From contig NZ_CP061368.1 in NCBI RefSeq assembly GCF_014725735.1, forward strand, positions 1,689,225 through 1,753,224: a stretch of 64,000 nt of DNA. The letters run 5' to 3'. The translations under genes were made by a program, and so were the position numbers. The notes under the pieces were generated by a model, which was not told where the DNA came from, searched no databases, and saw only the letters and a program-made list of their open reading frames with translations. The stretch's first letter is position 1. Every line of letters begins with the position of its first letter. This DNA is from Wenzhouxiangella sp. AB-CW3 (GTDB taxonomy: Bacteria > Pseudomonadota > Gammaproteobacteria > Xanthomonadales > Wenzhouxiangellaceae). Positions 16,689 to 25,672 of this stretch are shown piece after piece.

Positions 16689-17302
16689 TACCAGCGCCGA
16701 CAGCGAAAATCATCTTCGCAGCGTTGCAGTTGCCGCCGGTAGGTCTGGGCACGCTGGTCGACACGGCTGGCGATGGCCTGTAGCGTTCCGTTGTTGCGCC
16801 AGCCGCCGCGCTGGTAGCCGGTATGACCGTCATGGTAGGCCAGGTACAGGTGGTAGGCGTCATTCTTGCTCAGGCCCAGGCGGCGATGGCTGACGTCGTT
16901 GTACCAGCCGATAAAGTCCAGCGCGTCGGACATGTTGCTGCGACGGGCGCGTCGATTGCCGGTGGCTTGCTGATAGTCCTGCCAGGCCGGATCCTGGGCC
17001 TGGGCATAGCCGCGGGCGCTGGACGGTCGCCGGCCGGGGATGAAGCCGAGGATCCGATTGCGTTCGGGGCGCGCCCGGGCCCGAAACGACGACTCCTGCT
17101 GGACAAAGGCCATCTGAACCGGAATCGGCGTACCCCAGCGTCGCTCGGAGTCGCGCGCGTGGTCATACCAGCGCGGGTTGTGATCGAGGATGTCGCAGAT
17201 GTTGTCCTGGCGCGGTGGTGGGCTGGTTGCGCAGCCGGCCAGCAACAGCAGGGCAGTCGCCAGGATGCCGAAACTGATCAGGGGTGCCGTCTTGCGCTTC
17301 AT
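16664..17302 (-). CDS. Lipoprotein with lytic-transglycosylase-like (SLT) domain
   Basis: The 212-residue protein starts MKRKTAPLISFGILATALLL and has the lipobox LLAGCATS, so it should be a lipid-anchored envelope protein. QMAFVQQESSFRARARPER has the catalytic-glutamate-plus-ES pattern of soluble lytic transglycosylases, followed by RGYAQAQDPAWQDYQ and LYLAYHDGHTGYQRG, which resemble the later SLT motifs. The likely role is cleaving peptidoglycan glycan strands during wall turnover. An in-frame start at 17335 would add 11 residues before the signal, so I prefer 17302. Confidence 0.78.
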   Translation of the reverse strand: MKRKTAPLISFGILATALLLLAGCATSPPPRQDNICDILDHNPRWYDHARDSERRWGTPIPVQMAFVQQESSFRARARPERNRILGFIPGRRPSSARGYAQAQDPAWQDYQQATGNRRARRSNMSDALDFIGWYNDVSHRRLGLSKNDAYHLYLAYHDGHTGYQRGGWRNNGTLQAIASRVDQRAQTYRRQLQRCEDDFRCRRWYQFWPFCR

Positions 17303-17432
17303 GGGATTCAAGTCTAAACCATTCTCCACCGACAAGAGTGGGGTGGCCGTGTCGTCATTGGCTCATTGCTGACCGCGACCGCTGCGATCGGCTATTCTGG
17401 CACCAGTCACCCGAATACAAGGCTGTGAATTG

Positions 17433-19115
17433 ATGCTCTGGCAGGCACTTAGCGCGGCGCGCGATCTCGGCCGCATGCAGGATATCGCCTCGGTGCTCAT
17501 CCGCTATGGGTTTGGCGATGTGGTCCAACGCATCGGCATGGCCGGCGCGCTGGAACGAGCCGGCAAGGTGTTGCACTGGAAAGAGGCCGAGGAGCTGGCT
17601 CGACTGAAGCCGCCAGCTCGGGCGCGTCGTGTCATGGAGGAACTGGGGCCGACCTTTGTCAAACTGGGCCAGGTGCTGGCCACGCGTGTCGATCTGTTCG
17701 GACCGGAATGGCTGGCCGAGTTTGAGAAGCTCCAGGATCATGCCCCGGCTGTTGACTGGGAAGCGCTTGAGCCACCGTTGCGAGAGGACCTGGGCGGCGA
17801 TCCTTTCGAGGTCTTTGCCGGGATCGATCGTGAGCCGCTGGCAGCCGCTTCGCTGGCCCAGGTGCATCGAGCGCGACTGCATGACGGTTCGGAGGTGATT
17901 CTCAAGATCCGTCGTCCCGGCATCCGGCCGGTGATCGAGGCCGACCTGCGTCTGCTCAAGCGCCTGGCCGAGATCATCGAGTCCGAGGCACCCGATCTGC
18001 AGCACTATCGACCGCGCCTGCTGGTCCGCCAGTTCTCTCAGTCGCTGCGCCGCGAGCTGGACTTCGTGGCCGAGTGCCGCAATGCCGAACGGATTGCCCA
18101 GGCGCTGGAAGAGGATTCGGGCATCGTCGTGCCGGGGGTGTACTGGGACTACAGCGGCGAGCGGCTGAATGTTCAGGACTTTCTCGAAGGCATACCCGGG
18201 CGCGATATCGAGGCCGTGCGCGCGGCCGGTCTGGACTGTCACGAGATTGCGGTGCGCGGCACCCGGGCCGTACTGCGGATGATTCTGGATCAGGGCTTCT
18301 TCCATGCCGACCCGCATCCTGGAAATGTGCTCTACCTGGAGAACAACCGGATCGGACTGCTTGATTTCGGCATGGTCGGACGACTGTCGGATGAACGACG
18401 GCACCAGGTCGCCGAGCTGTTGATGGGGCTGGTCTCACGCGATCCGGATCTGGTCTCGCGCATCCTGATTGACTGGAGCGAAGGCAGCCAGGTGGATGAG
18501 GAACGGCTGCGTGATGATGTCATCGAATTCATCGATCACTATCACGGCGTGCCGCTGCGGCAGCTTGATGTCTCGGCCATGATCGGCGAGATCACGGCCG
18601 TACTGCGTCATCATCACCTGGTGCTGCCGGCCGACCTGGTCCTGATGCTCAAGGCCTTTATTACCCTGGAGGGCATGGGGCGCTCGCTGGACCCGGACTT
18701 CGACATGGCCGGCGAGGCGGCTCCCGTGATCGAGGAGGTGCTGCGTCATCACTATTCACCGGTCAACGTGGCACGTCGCCTGCAGCGGGGCATCAGCGAT
18801 TCGGTCAAGCTGCTGGGTTCGCTGCCGAAGGACCTCAGCCGCCTGCTGAAAATGGCCAGAAAGGGTCGCATCGAAGTCCACGTGGATATCACCGATCTCA
18901 AGGATGTCGGCAACCGCCTTGATCGCGCGGCCAGCCGCCTGACCCTGGGTGTGGTCACAGCCGCGCTGATCATCGGCTCGGCCATCGTTCTCAATGTGCA
19001 GACTGACGATGGGGCTGCGAGTTTGCCATTATTCGGCTTGATGGGCTTTATCGGTGCCGCCCTGGGTGGTGTCTGGCTACTGTTCTCGATCTGGCGCAGC
19101 GGCAAGGACGACTGA
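17433..19115 (+). CDS. ubiB: UbiB/ABC1-family atypical kinase (ubiquinone biosynthesis accessory)
   Basis: The 560-residue protein carries the UbiB hallmarks: the KxGQ motif in TFVKLGQVLATR (about residues 72-83), AAASLAQVHRA, the ADPHPGN loop (about 292-298) and LLDFGMVG. Two C-terminal membrane segments follow (VVTAALIIGSAIVLN and FGLMGFIGAALGGVWLL). UbiB proteins are ATPases that help aerobic coenzyme Q synthesis, probably by handling the hydrophobic intermediates. The gene stands alone here, away from ubiE/ubiJ. ATG 17433 is preferred; TTG 17430 is in frame just before it. Confidence 0.9.
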   Translation: MLWQALSAARDLGRMQDIASVLIRYGFGDVVQRIGMAGALERAGKVLHWKEAEELARLKPPARARRVMEELGPTFVKLGQVLATRVDLFGPEWLAEFEKLQDHAPAVDWEALEPPLREDLGGDPFEVFAGIDREPLAAASLAQVHRARLHDGSEVILKIRRPGIRPVIEADLRLLKRLAEIIESEAPDLQHYRPRLLVRQFSQSLRRELDFVAECRNAERIAQALEEDSGIVVPGVYWDYSGERLNVQDFLEGIPGRDIEAVRAAGLDCHEIAVRGTRAVLRMILDQGFFHADPHPGNVLYLENNRIGLLDFGMVGRLSDERRHQVAELLMGLVSRDPDLVSRILIDWSEGSQVDEERLRDDVIEFIDHYHGVPLRQLDVSAMIGEITAVLRHHHLVLPADLVLMLKAFITLEGMGRSLDPDFDMAGEAAPVIEEVLRHHYSPVNVARRLQRGISDSVKLLGSLPKDLSRLLKMARKGRIEVHVDITDLKDVGNRLDRAASRLTLGVVTAALIIGSAIVLNVQTDDGAASLPLFGLMGFIGAALGGVWLLFSIWRSGKDD

Positions 19116-19142
19116 ATCGCCGGTCATATGACTGGTTCGAAA

Positions 19143-20189
19143 TCAGTTTCTGGAGAGCAGGTTGCCGGTATTGAAAATGGCGCGGATGCCGATGCCGGCA
19201 ATGTTTTCGCTGCCCTCGACGTCGCGATTGAGTCGGCGGAGGCCGCCGTGGATCGTGACGTTTCCGGCCAGGTGAAACCGGGCGGCGAGTGCACTGTAGC
19301 GAGCGTCGTTATTGCCGGTGTTGTCATCGCTGAAGCGACCGTGGCTGGCCATGAACGACCAGTCACGCCAGCGATAAGAGGTGCTCAGGTACAGGAAATC
19401 ACCGTCCTCCAGGCCTTCGTCGCGTATCTCGTAGGTGGCGGCGAGCGTCCATGGGCCCTCGCTGTAGCGGGCGCCCAGCTTGGTGCCGGTCCGCTCGTCG
19501 GGGCCGTCGTCGAACTCACTGGCCTCGATATGGGCCAGGGTGAACTCGACCGGTCCGGCCGGGACGGCTAGCGATGCTGACCACATGGGATGATCCGAAG
19601 TGGTTTCGGAGCGCTCATCCAGGGCGCCCATGACACGCAGGCTGACCGGTCCGAAGCGGTTGGAGTACTCGATGGCGCTGTCGATATAGCTGGCATGACC
19701 GAATGCTCCGCCACTGCGCCCGAAATTGCCGCGTGCCTGCAAGGCGGTAGCATTGAGCGGATCCCAGCCCAGAGCCGACAACTTGTAGGGGGTTTCCAGG
19801 CGCCCCGCGATCACCTGGCCGAAGTCCCCGGCCAGTCCCAGGTAGATCTCCCGGTGCTGGGCGTTGCCATCGGCCAGGCCCTCGGAGTTGATGTTGAACC
19901 CGAAGCGGCCGATGGCCCTGAGTCCGTGACTGACCTGGTGTTCACCGTCGATGAACAGGGCGCCAAAGTTGGCGGCATTCTTGTTGCCCCCGGCCCAGCC
20001 GTCGGTCAGGTGCCAGCCATCGGCGTCGCGTGCTTCGGCCGCGCTGCCATCAACATGAACCAGTTCCGTCTCCAGACGCAGCAGCAGACTGAAGCTGCTC
20101 TCGGGAGAGTCCGAGGCTGCGGCGATTGGCGGCAGGGCGAGCAGGGCCAGCATGAAGCCGGCGGCGATCAGCGAGTATCTGGGGGTCAT
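19143..20189 (-). CDS. Outer-membrane porin
   Basis: The 348-residue protein has a signal peptide (LIAAGFMLALLALPPIAAAS) and then the regular amphipathic strands of a 16-stranded general porin. Typical segments are GLRAIGRFGFNINSEGLAD, REIYLGLAGDFGQVIAGRLE and YSNRFGPVSLRVMGALDE, and it closes with GIGIRAIFNTGNLLSRN. It would let small hydrophilic solutes through the outer membrane. It is the last of three minus-strand genes after the sulfide:quinone-reductase-like and small membrane proteins, 45 bp after the latter, so an operon is likely. Confidence 0.85.
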   Translation of the reverse strand: MTPRYSLIAAGFMLALLALPPIAAASDSPESSFSLLLRLETELVHVDGSAAEARDADGWHLTDGWAGGNKNAANFGALFIDGEHQVSHGLRAIGRFGFNINSEGLADGNAQHREIYLGLAGDFGQVIAGRLETPYKLSALGWDPLNATALQARGNFGRSGGAFGHASYIDSAIEYSNRFGPVSLRVMGALDERSETTSDHPMWSASLAVPAGPVEFTLAHIEASEFDDGPDERTGTKLGARYSEGPWTLAATYEIRDEGLEDGDFLYLSTSYRWRDWSFMASHGRFSDDNTGNNDARYSALAARFHLAGNVTIHGGLRRLNRDVEGSENIAGIGIRAIFNTGNLLSRN

Positions 20190-20234
20190 TCCATTCCTCT
20201 GGGTTGCGGGAGTGACGGAGGGTGCAAAAGGCTA

Positions 20235-20582
20235 TCAGGCTTGAGACCGTGAGAACAGCGCTAGTGGTGGCCATACCAGAAGAAGGGCCACCAGCCCCAG
20301 CAAGAACGAAGCGCCGAACAGCGACAGCCAGTCGATGACACCGGCCAGGTTGCTGCGCTCCGCCCCGGTAATCCAGGGGATGGTCAAGATGCCGACGAAG
20401 AATCCAACGACACCAATGGGTAGTGCGGAACGAAAGGCACGCAGTGAATTCAGAAGCCCGTTCTTGCGCAGGGCGATGACCAGCAGTACCAGCTCGATCA
20501 TGATGACCGCGAGGATCAGCGGCAGAAACGGGCGGATGAACTCGAGGAGTACGGCCAGGATGCCGAAAAACGAAAATGCCAT
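20235..20582 (-). CDS. Small membrane protein (DUF5368-like)
   Basis: The 115-residue protein has AGGAG before its ATG and three to four hydrophobic segments: FFGILAVLLEFIRPFLPLIL, ALPIGVVGFFVGILTIPWIT and FLLGLVALLLVWPPLAL. It resembles the small family annotated as DUF5368, although I cannot verify the match. It lies between the flavoprotein at 20633 and the porin at 19143 on one strand. That position suggests it serves the same process, perhaps as a membrane anchor or quinone-site partner for the exported flavoprotein; this is inference. Confidence 0.6.
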   Translation of the reverse strand: MAFSFFGILAVLLEFIRPFLPLILAVIMIELVLLVIALRKNGLLNSLRAFRSALPIGVVGFFVGILTIPWITGAERSNLAGVIDWLSLFGASFLLGLVALLLVWPPLALFSRSQA

Positions 20583-20632
20583 GAAATCTCTCCTAGTGGC
20601 TCTGAGCGCTACTCAATTCAACGAATGGCGCA

Positions 20633-21994
20633 CTAAACGCGACCGCGCAGCATGGCGTTGTAGGCGGCCTTGAGGAACTTGTCTTTCATGATCCAGGGCA
20701 CCCAGTGCTCACGGTACGGGCTGATGAAGGGAAAAGACGGCACCATGTCGAGGTTGTAGTCGAACTCGACCAGGATGGCCTGGCCGCGGGTGGTGATCAA
20801 TGGGCAGGAGGTGTAGCCGTTGTAGCGGGCTGTCGGTTCGCTGCCGGCAATCAGGCTGAGCAGGTTGTCGACTGCGACCGGTACTTGCGCCTTGACGCTG
20901 GCGGCGGTCTTGCCGATCGGCGTACCCACACAGTCACCGGCCCCGAACACATTCGGGAAACGCGGATGCTGCATGCTGTGCCGGTCAACTTCCATCCAGT
21001 TGCCGTCGGCAGCGAACTCGCCATCCTGCCAGGCCAGCGGGCTGTTGCCGAGGGCATCGGGTGCCCGCATGGGCGGTACGACATGAATGAAATCGTAGTC
21101 CAGACGCACCTCGCCTTCGGGGGTGGCGAATGTGGCGCGATGTTGCTCCGGCTCGATTCCGACGAGGCGATGATGCCAGTTGATGTCGATATCGCGGCGC
21201 GGAAATTCTTCCTTCAGGAACTGGTCGATGTCGGGCTGCGAGAACAGGCCGGGGCCGGGTGAGTTGTAGATCATTGCCGTGGGCTCGCGTTGACCGCGAC
21301 GTGTGGCCAGGTCTTCCGTCAGCATCGTGACTTTCAGCGGTGCACCGGCACACTTGATACCGCCGGGGCCGCGGGTGAACAGCCCCACACCGCCCTGGTC
21401 GATAAAGCGGTCGATCATGTCCCATGTCCGGGTGGCGTGCTCCGGGGTGTCGTAGACACAGCCGATACCTTCGCGGCCTATGAGGTCCGGGCTCATGCCT
21501 TCCACGGCGTCGAAATCGACATGCAGGCCGGTGGTCACGATGAGATAGTCGTAGTCGATCGTGTCGCCGGTGTCGGTGACGACCCGATTGGCCTCGGGAT
21601 TGAATTCGCTGACCGACGCATGGACCCAGTCCACGCCGCGCTGCACGTAGCGCTGGTTCCGGTCGATGACCTGCCCGGGTTTCCACAGCCCCGTGGCCAC
21701 CAGGGTGAGGCCGGGCTGGTAGAGATGACGTTCGCGTCGATCGATGAGGGTGATGCGGGCACCATCCAGTGCGGATGACAGCCGATTGGCCGCGGCCAGC
21801 CCGGCCGCACCCGCGCCCACGATGACGATCCGGGCACTGGTTTCGAGCGCTTGTGCCGGGCGACTGGCCAGAATACCGCTACCGGCCAGGCTCATCGATC
21901 CGATGCCGAGACCGGCTGCCTTGAGCAGGCGTCGACGGGACGGATCCATGGGCGCATTGTCGGTGTGTAGATGGCAGGGGTCCTTGCGCTTCAT
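20633..21994 (-). CDS. Tat-exported sulfide:quinone reductase-like flavoprotein
   Basis: The 453-residue protein begins with a twin-arginine signal (SRRRLLKAAG, residues 19-28) and a hydrophobic stretch ending ASRPAQAL. A dinucleotide fold follows, VIVGAGAAGLAAANRL (from about residue 57). FPNVFGAGDCVGTP is the second FAD-contacting motif. Cysteines at about 179 (GIGCVYD), 215 (GGIKCAGAP) and 397 (YTSCPLI) sit where sulfide:quinone reductases and flavocytochrome c sulfide dehydrogenases have active cysteines. It probably oxidises sulfide or a related sulfur compound on the periplasmic side. AAGGAG precedes the ATG. No cytochrome subunit is adjacent, so quinone is the likelier acceptor. Confidence 0.82.
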   Translation of the reverse strand: MKRKDPCHLHTDNAPMDPSRRRLLKAAGLGIGSMSLAGSGILASRPAQALETSARIVIVGAGAAGLAAANRLSSALDGARITLIDRRERHLYQPGLTLVATGLWKPGQVIDRNQRYVQRGVDWVHASVSEFNPEANRVVTDTGDTIDYDYLIVTTGLHVDFDAVEGMSPDLIGREGIGCVYDTPEHATRTWDMIDRFIDQGGVGLFTRGPGGIKCAGAPLKVTMLTEDLATRRGQREPTAMIYNSPGPGLFSQPDIDQFLKEEFPRRDIDINWHHRLVGIEPEQHRATFATPEGEVRLDYDFIHVVPPMRAPDALGNSPLAWQDGEFAADGNWMEVDRHSMQHPRFPNVFGAGDCVGTPIGKTAASVKAQVPVAVDNLLSLIAGSEPTARYNGYTSCPLITTRGQAILVEFDYNLDMVPSFPFISPYREHWVPWIMKDKFLKAAYNAMLRGRV

Positions 21995-22141
21995 GGTGGT
22001 GCTCCTTATTTCAAGACCGGGATCGCGCAGCTCTTCCCCTCATAGTATTAGAAAATGCGAATGTTAGCAAGTTCAATCCCCGTCGTTCTGCTGCCGGGGC
22101 ATAACCGTGCACCTTGGTAACTGACTTTCGTTGGGGTGGAC

Positions 22142-22741
22142 TCAGTAGCGGTAGCGAATGCCGGCGCCAATGTAGTTCGAGCCGCCGTTGACGCCGTTGT
22201 AGAGGCCGAAAACACCGGAGCGGTGATGAAGGCGCAGGACCAGGCCCCATTCGGGATGTGAAGGCGGTGCGAAATCCAGCTCGACGAGCAGGTAGTTGAG
22301 CAGGCGGGTCGAGCGCTCGTCGCCGTCGGAACGGGGTTCCAGTGGAGGGACTTCGGTGGCGAAAGACTGGCCCCAGCCCACGACGGCACTGGTGTCGATG
22401 ACATGGTCCCAGGGGAAGCGGGTCCAGCGTGCGTTGAGCAGCAGGTTCAGTTCCTGATGATCCTGTCGGCCGAAGTGCTGGACCACTTGACCCTCGAGCT
22501 CCCAATCCAGGTTGCGGGGCTTGTCGTTGAGTCGATACGACCAGGCCAGTGCCCCCAGTTGCGAGTGGCCGGAAATATGCGGGTTCTTCAGTTGCAGGAT
22601 GTCGAGCATTCGCTCGGGTGAAAAGTGTGCATAGTAAGCCGTTACCCGATTACGGGATGAGTCTCCGTCCGGGCTTTCCGCGCCGTGAACGGCGAGGGCT
22701 GGCAACAGGAGCAGGCCGGCGAGAAGGCTTCTGAGTGACAC
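22142..22741 (-). CDS. Outer-membrane barrel, PagL-like (acyloxyacyl hydrolase family)
   Basis: The 199-residue protein has a signal peptide (LLAGLLLLPALAVHGAES). An eight-strand-like pattern follows, ending LVLRLHHRSGVFG, NGGSNYIGAGIRYRY. PagL enzymes remove the 3-O-acyl chain of lipid A with a His-x-Ser pair, and the HRS here fits. The glutamate that completes the triad about twelve residues later is not at the expected place (Gly instead), so activity is uncertain. It starts with GTG and stands alone between the flavoprotein and the SLC13 transporter. Confidence 0.55.
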   Translation of the reverse strand: MSLRSLLAGLLLLPALAVHGAESPDGDSSRNRVTAYYAHFSPERMLDILQLKNPHISGHSQLGALAWSYRLNDKPRNLDWELEGQVVQHFGRQDHQELNLLLNARWTRFPWDHVIDTSAVVGWGQSFATEVPPLEPRSDGDERSTRLLNYLLVELDFAPPSHPEWGLVLRLHHRSGVFGLYNGVNGGSNYIGAGIRYRY

Positions 22742-22822
22742 TGGCTGAAGTCCCGGTTAGAGGCTGAGATGGTTTCGGCAGCGCAATATACTACATGACA
22801 CTCGACGGACCTCGGGCAGGGT

Positions 22823-24295
22823 TCAGCCAATCACCACCCCGAAGGCCAGGCCCATGAGCAGGTAGAGCATGACGGTGATGACGCCGATCATGAGCAGGTT
22901 GAATACCAGTCCCGCCCGCGCCATGCGGGGAATGCTGACATAGCCACTGCCATAGACGATGGCATTGGGTGGCGTGGCCACCGGCAGCATGAAGGCACAA
23001 CTGGCGGCGATGGCGGACGGAACGGCCAGCAGCATGGGGTCGAATCCCATTGCAATGGCCACCGAGGCCAGTATGGGGATGAACGCGGCGGCCGTGGCCG
23101 TGTTGCTGGTCACCTCGGTCAGTAGAATGGTCAGTGCCAGCGCAATCATGATCAGCCAGAGCAGACCGATGCCGTCGAGAACATGAAAGGCTGTGCCGAT
23201 CCAGTCGGCCAGGCCGGAGTCGGTGATGCCGGCAGCCAGACTCAGGCCGCCACCGAACAGAATGAGTACCTCCCAGGGCAGTCTCTTGGCATCGTTCCAG
23301 TCCAGCACGAAAGTCCAGCGGCGCCAGTTCAGCGGTACCAGGAACAGCAGCAGCGCACCAAAAATGGCGATGCCGGTATCCGAGAGTCCCGGGATCCAGG
23401 ATTGCAGCACAGGTCGCGTGACCCAGAGCAGGGCGGTCAGGGAAAAGATGACGGCTACCTGTTTCTCGGCCCGGGTCATGGCCCCGGCCCGACGCAATTC
23501 CTCGCGAATGATATCGCGGCCGCCGGGGAGCTGTTTGAGACGAACAGGAAACAAAACGCGCGTGAGCACCAGAAACAGGATCGGCAAGGAAACGATTACC
23601 AGCGGCACCCCCAGCATCATCCACTGGGCAAACCCGATCTCGATGCCGTGGTTGTCCAGCAGGTAGCCGGCCATGAGGGCGTTGGGTGGTGTGCCGATGA
23701 GGGTGGCGATGCCGCCGATGTTGCAGGCATAAGCCAGGCCCAGCAGGAGGACGAGGGCGAAGTGGGTTTCCAGGTGTCTGGCCTCCATGGCCTCGTCGGT
23801 CTCGACCAGGGCGATGATGGACAGTGCGATGGGCAGCATCATCAAAGTCGTGGCGGTATTGCTCACCCACATGCTGAGAAAAGCCGCGGCCATCATGAAG
23901 CCCAGAATGATCGAGGTTGGCCGGGTGCCGACGACATGGACGATATTGAGGGCGATTCGCCGGTGCAGACCGGATTTCTCCATGCCCAGTGCAATGATGA
24001 ACCCGCCCATGAACAGGTAGATCAGCGGGTTGGCAAACGGCGTGGTCGCGCCGGCGATATCCGTGACCCCCAGAATGGGGAACAGGACAATGGGCAGCAG
24101 GGCCGTGGCCGGTATGGGTATGGCTTCGGTAATCCACCAGCAGACCATCAGCGTGGCAACGGCCGCCACCTGCCAGCCCTCGGCAGACAAGCCTTCAGGC
24201 GCTGGCAACAGCAGCATGACGGCGAACAGCAGCGGCCCGGCCAGCAGGCCGATCCGGGGCCTGAGCGATGTCGTCGTTTCGACCGTTTCGTTCAT
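22823..24295 (-). CDS. SLC13/DASS-family sodium:dicarboxylate-type transporter
   Basis: The 490-residue inner-membrane protein has about 11-13 hydrophobic segments and both family signatures: SMWVSNTATTLMMLPIA and TEVTSNTATAAAFIPIL, the two Ser-Asn-Thr motifs that bind sodium and the carboxylate. TLIGTPPNALMAGYL and LPVATPPNAIVYGSGY are the accompanying conserved loops. Likely substrates are C4-dicarboxylates, citrate or sulfate; the sequence does not decide. ATG 24295 (MNETVE) and ATG 24322 are both possible starts, and neither has a clear ribosome-binding site. Confidence 0.85.
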   Translation of the reverse strand: MNETVETTTSLRPRIGLLAGPLLFAVMLLLPAPEGLSAEGWQVAAVATLMVCWWITEAIPIPATALLPIVLFPILGVTDIAGATTPFANPLIYLFMGGFIIALGMEKSGLHRRIALNIVHVVGTRPTSIILGFMMAAAFLSMWVSNTATTLMMLPIALSIIALVETDEAMEARHLETHFALVLLLGLAYACNIGGIATLIGTPPNALMAGYLLDNHGIEIGFAQWMMLGVPLVIVSLPILFLVLTRVLFPVRLKQLPGGRDIIREELRRAGAMTRAEKQVAVIFSLTALLWVTRPVLQSWIPGLSDTGIAIFGALLLFLVPLNWRRWTFVLDWNDAKRLPWEVLILFGGGLSLAAGITDSGLADWIGTAFHVLDGIGLLWLIMIALALTILLTEVTSNTATAAAFIPILASVAIAMGFDPMLLAVPSAIAASCAFMLPVATPPNAIVYGSGYVSIPRMARAGLVFNLLMIGVITVMLYLLMGLAFGVVIG

Positions 24296-24506
24296 GGAAA
24301 GGTGTTCGCAGCCTTTCGGCATGATTCAATCAGCGCGGGATTATCGCACGCCCGCAATTTGTGGGGCCCGGACCATGGGGAGTGTGAGCGAACTGCCCGT
24401 ATTGCGCGGGTCAGCTGGAGTATCATGTTGTCGTGAGGCTGGAACTGGCATGGCAGAGCCTCCATACACCCAGACAGTTGTCTATCATCTGATTACGGAA
24501 CCAGCG

Positions 24507-25640
24507 ATGACTTCCCGACAAGTGGATACTGAGATGCTCGACGCCACAGGACGAGCCTGGCCCCCGGCTGCCAATCTGGTCATGGATTCAGGGGTCGGGG
24601 AACGCACCCAGGCCCTGTATGATCGCGTCCGCGACGTGATCCCGGAGATCGAATGGCCGCTGCATGCACCCCTGGTGGATGCCATCAACCGGCTCAAGCG
24701 CGAGCGCAACGCCATCATCCTCGCCCACAATTACATGACGCCCGAGATTTTCCATTGCGTGGGTGATGTCACCGGCGATTCGCTCAAGCTCGCCCAGGTC
24801 GCCGCCGAGGCCGAGGAAGCGGTGATTGTCCAGGCCGGGGTGCATTTCATGGCCGAGACCGCCAAGATCCTCTCGCCGTCCAAAACCGTTCTGATTCCGG
24901 ACCTGGAGGCAGGCTGTTCGCTGGCCGAGTCGATCACCGCCGAGGATGTGCGTGCCATTCGCCGTGCCTATCCGGACCATCCGATCGTCACCTACGTGAA
25001 TACCTCGGCAGAGGTCAAGGCCGAATGCGATATCTGCTGTACTTCCTCGAATGCCGTCGGCGTGGTCGAGGCGATCGCCAGGCAACGCGGAACCGATACC
25101 GTGATCATGGTGCCCGATCAGTTTCTGGCCCATAACGTGGCCAGTCAGACCAATGTTCGCATCCTGACCTGGAAGGGCGAGTGTGAGGTCCACGAGAAGT
25201 TCACGGCCGAGGAAATCGAACAACTCCGGGCCGAGCATCCCGACGCCATGATCATTACACACCCCGAGTGTCCGCCCGAAGTGCTGCGTGCCTCGGACTT
25301 TTCCGGGTCAACGGGTGCCATGGCCGCCTACGTCACTCAGCATCGCCCGGCCAAGGCCATTCTGATTACCGAGTGCTCCATGAGCGACAACGTGGCCGCG
25401 CTCAATCCGGCCACTCGGTTCATCCGGCCGTGCAACCTGTGCCCGCACATGAAGCGGATCACGCTGGAGGGTATTTACAACGCCTTGCGGGAATTTAAGC
25501 ACGAGGTACAGGTCGACGAGGAGACCGCCCGTCGTGCACGCAAGAGCCTGCGGGCCATGCTGGACCTGCCCACCGATGGGCCGCCACCGGCGTTTGACAC
25601 CTCGCGCCCGGAAAAGCCGGCCGCACTTGTTACGGTCTGA
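24507..25640 (+). CDS. nadA: Quinolinate synthase
   Basis: NadA condenses iminoaspartate with dihydroxyacetone phosphate to make quinolinate in NAD synthesis. The 377-residue protein has the family blocks NAIILAHNYMTPEI, GDSLKLAQVAAE and GVHFMAETAKILSP. The three cysteines that hold the oxygen-sensitive 4Fe-4S cluster are in DLEAGCSLAES, THPECPPEV and FIRPCNLCPHM. The frame is open far upstream, but ATG 24507 gives the normal family length. nadC follows 32 bp later on the same strand, so these two de novo NAD steps are co-expressed. nadB is not in the window. Confidence 0.95.
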   Translation: MTSRQVDTEMLDATGRAWPPAANLVMDSGVGERTQALYDRVRDVIPEIEWPLHAPLVDAINRLKRERNAIILAHNYMTPEIFHCVGDVTGDSLKLAQVAAEAEEAVIVQAGVHFMAETAKILSPSKTVLIPDLEAGCSLAESITAEDVRAIRRAYPDHPIVTYVNTSAEVKAECDICCTSSNAVGVVEAIARQRGTDTVIMVPDQFLAHNVASQTNVRILTWKGECEVHEKFTAEEIEQLRAEHPDAMIITHPECPPEVLRASDFSGSTGAMAAYVTQHRPAKAILITECSMSDNVAALNPATRFIRPCNLCPHMKRITLEGIYNALREFKHEVQVDEETARRARKSLRAMLDLPTDGPPPAFDTSRPEKPAALVTV

Positions 25641-25672
25641 GCCGCCTTGCCGGGCAACAGGAATAAGCCATC

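Noticed and set aside
23183-24436. Open frame of 417 codons on the plus strand
   Set aside because: Antisense to the SLC13 transporter; hydrophilic low-complexity product typical of antisense to membrane segments.
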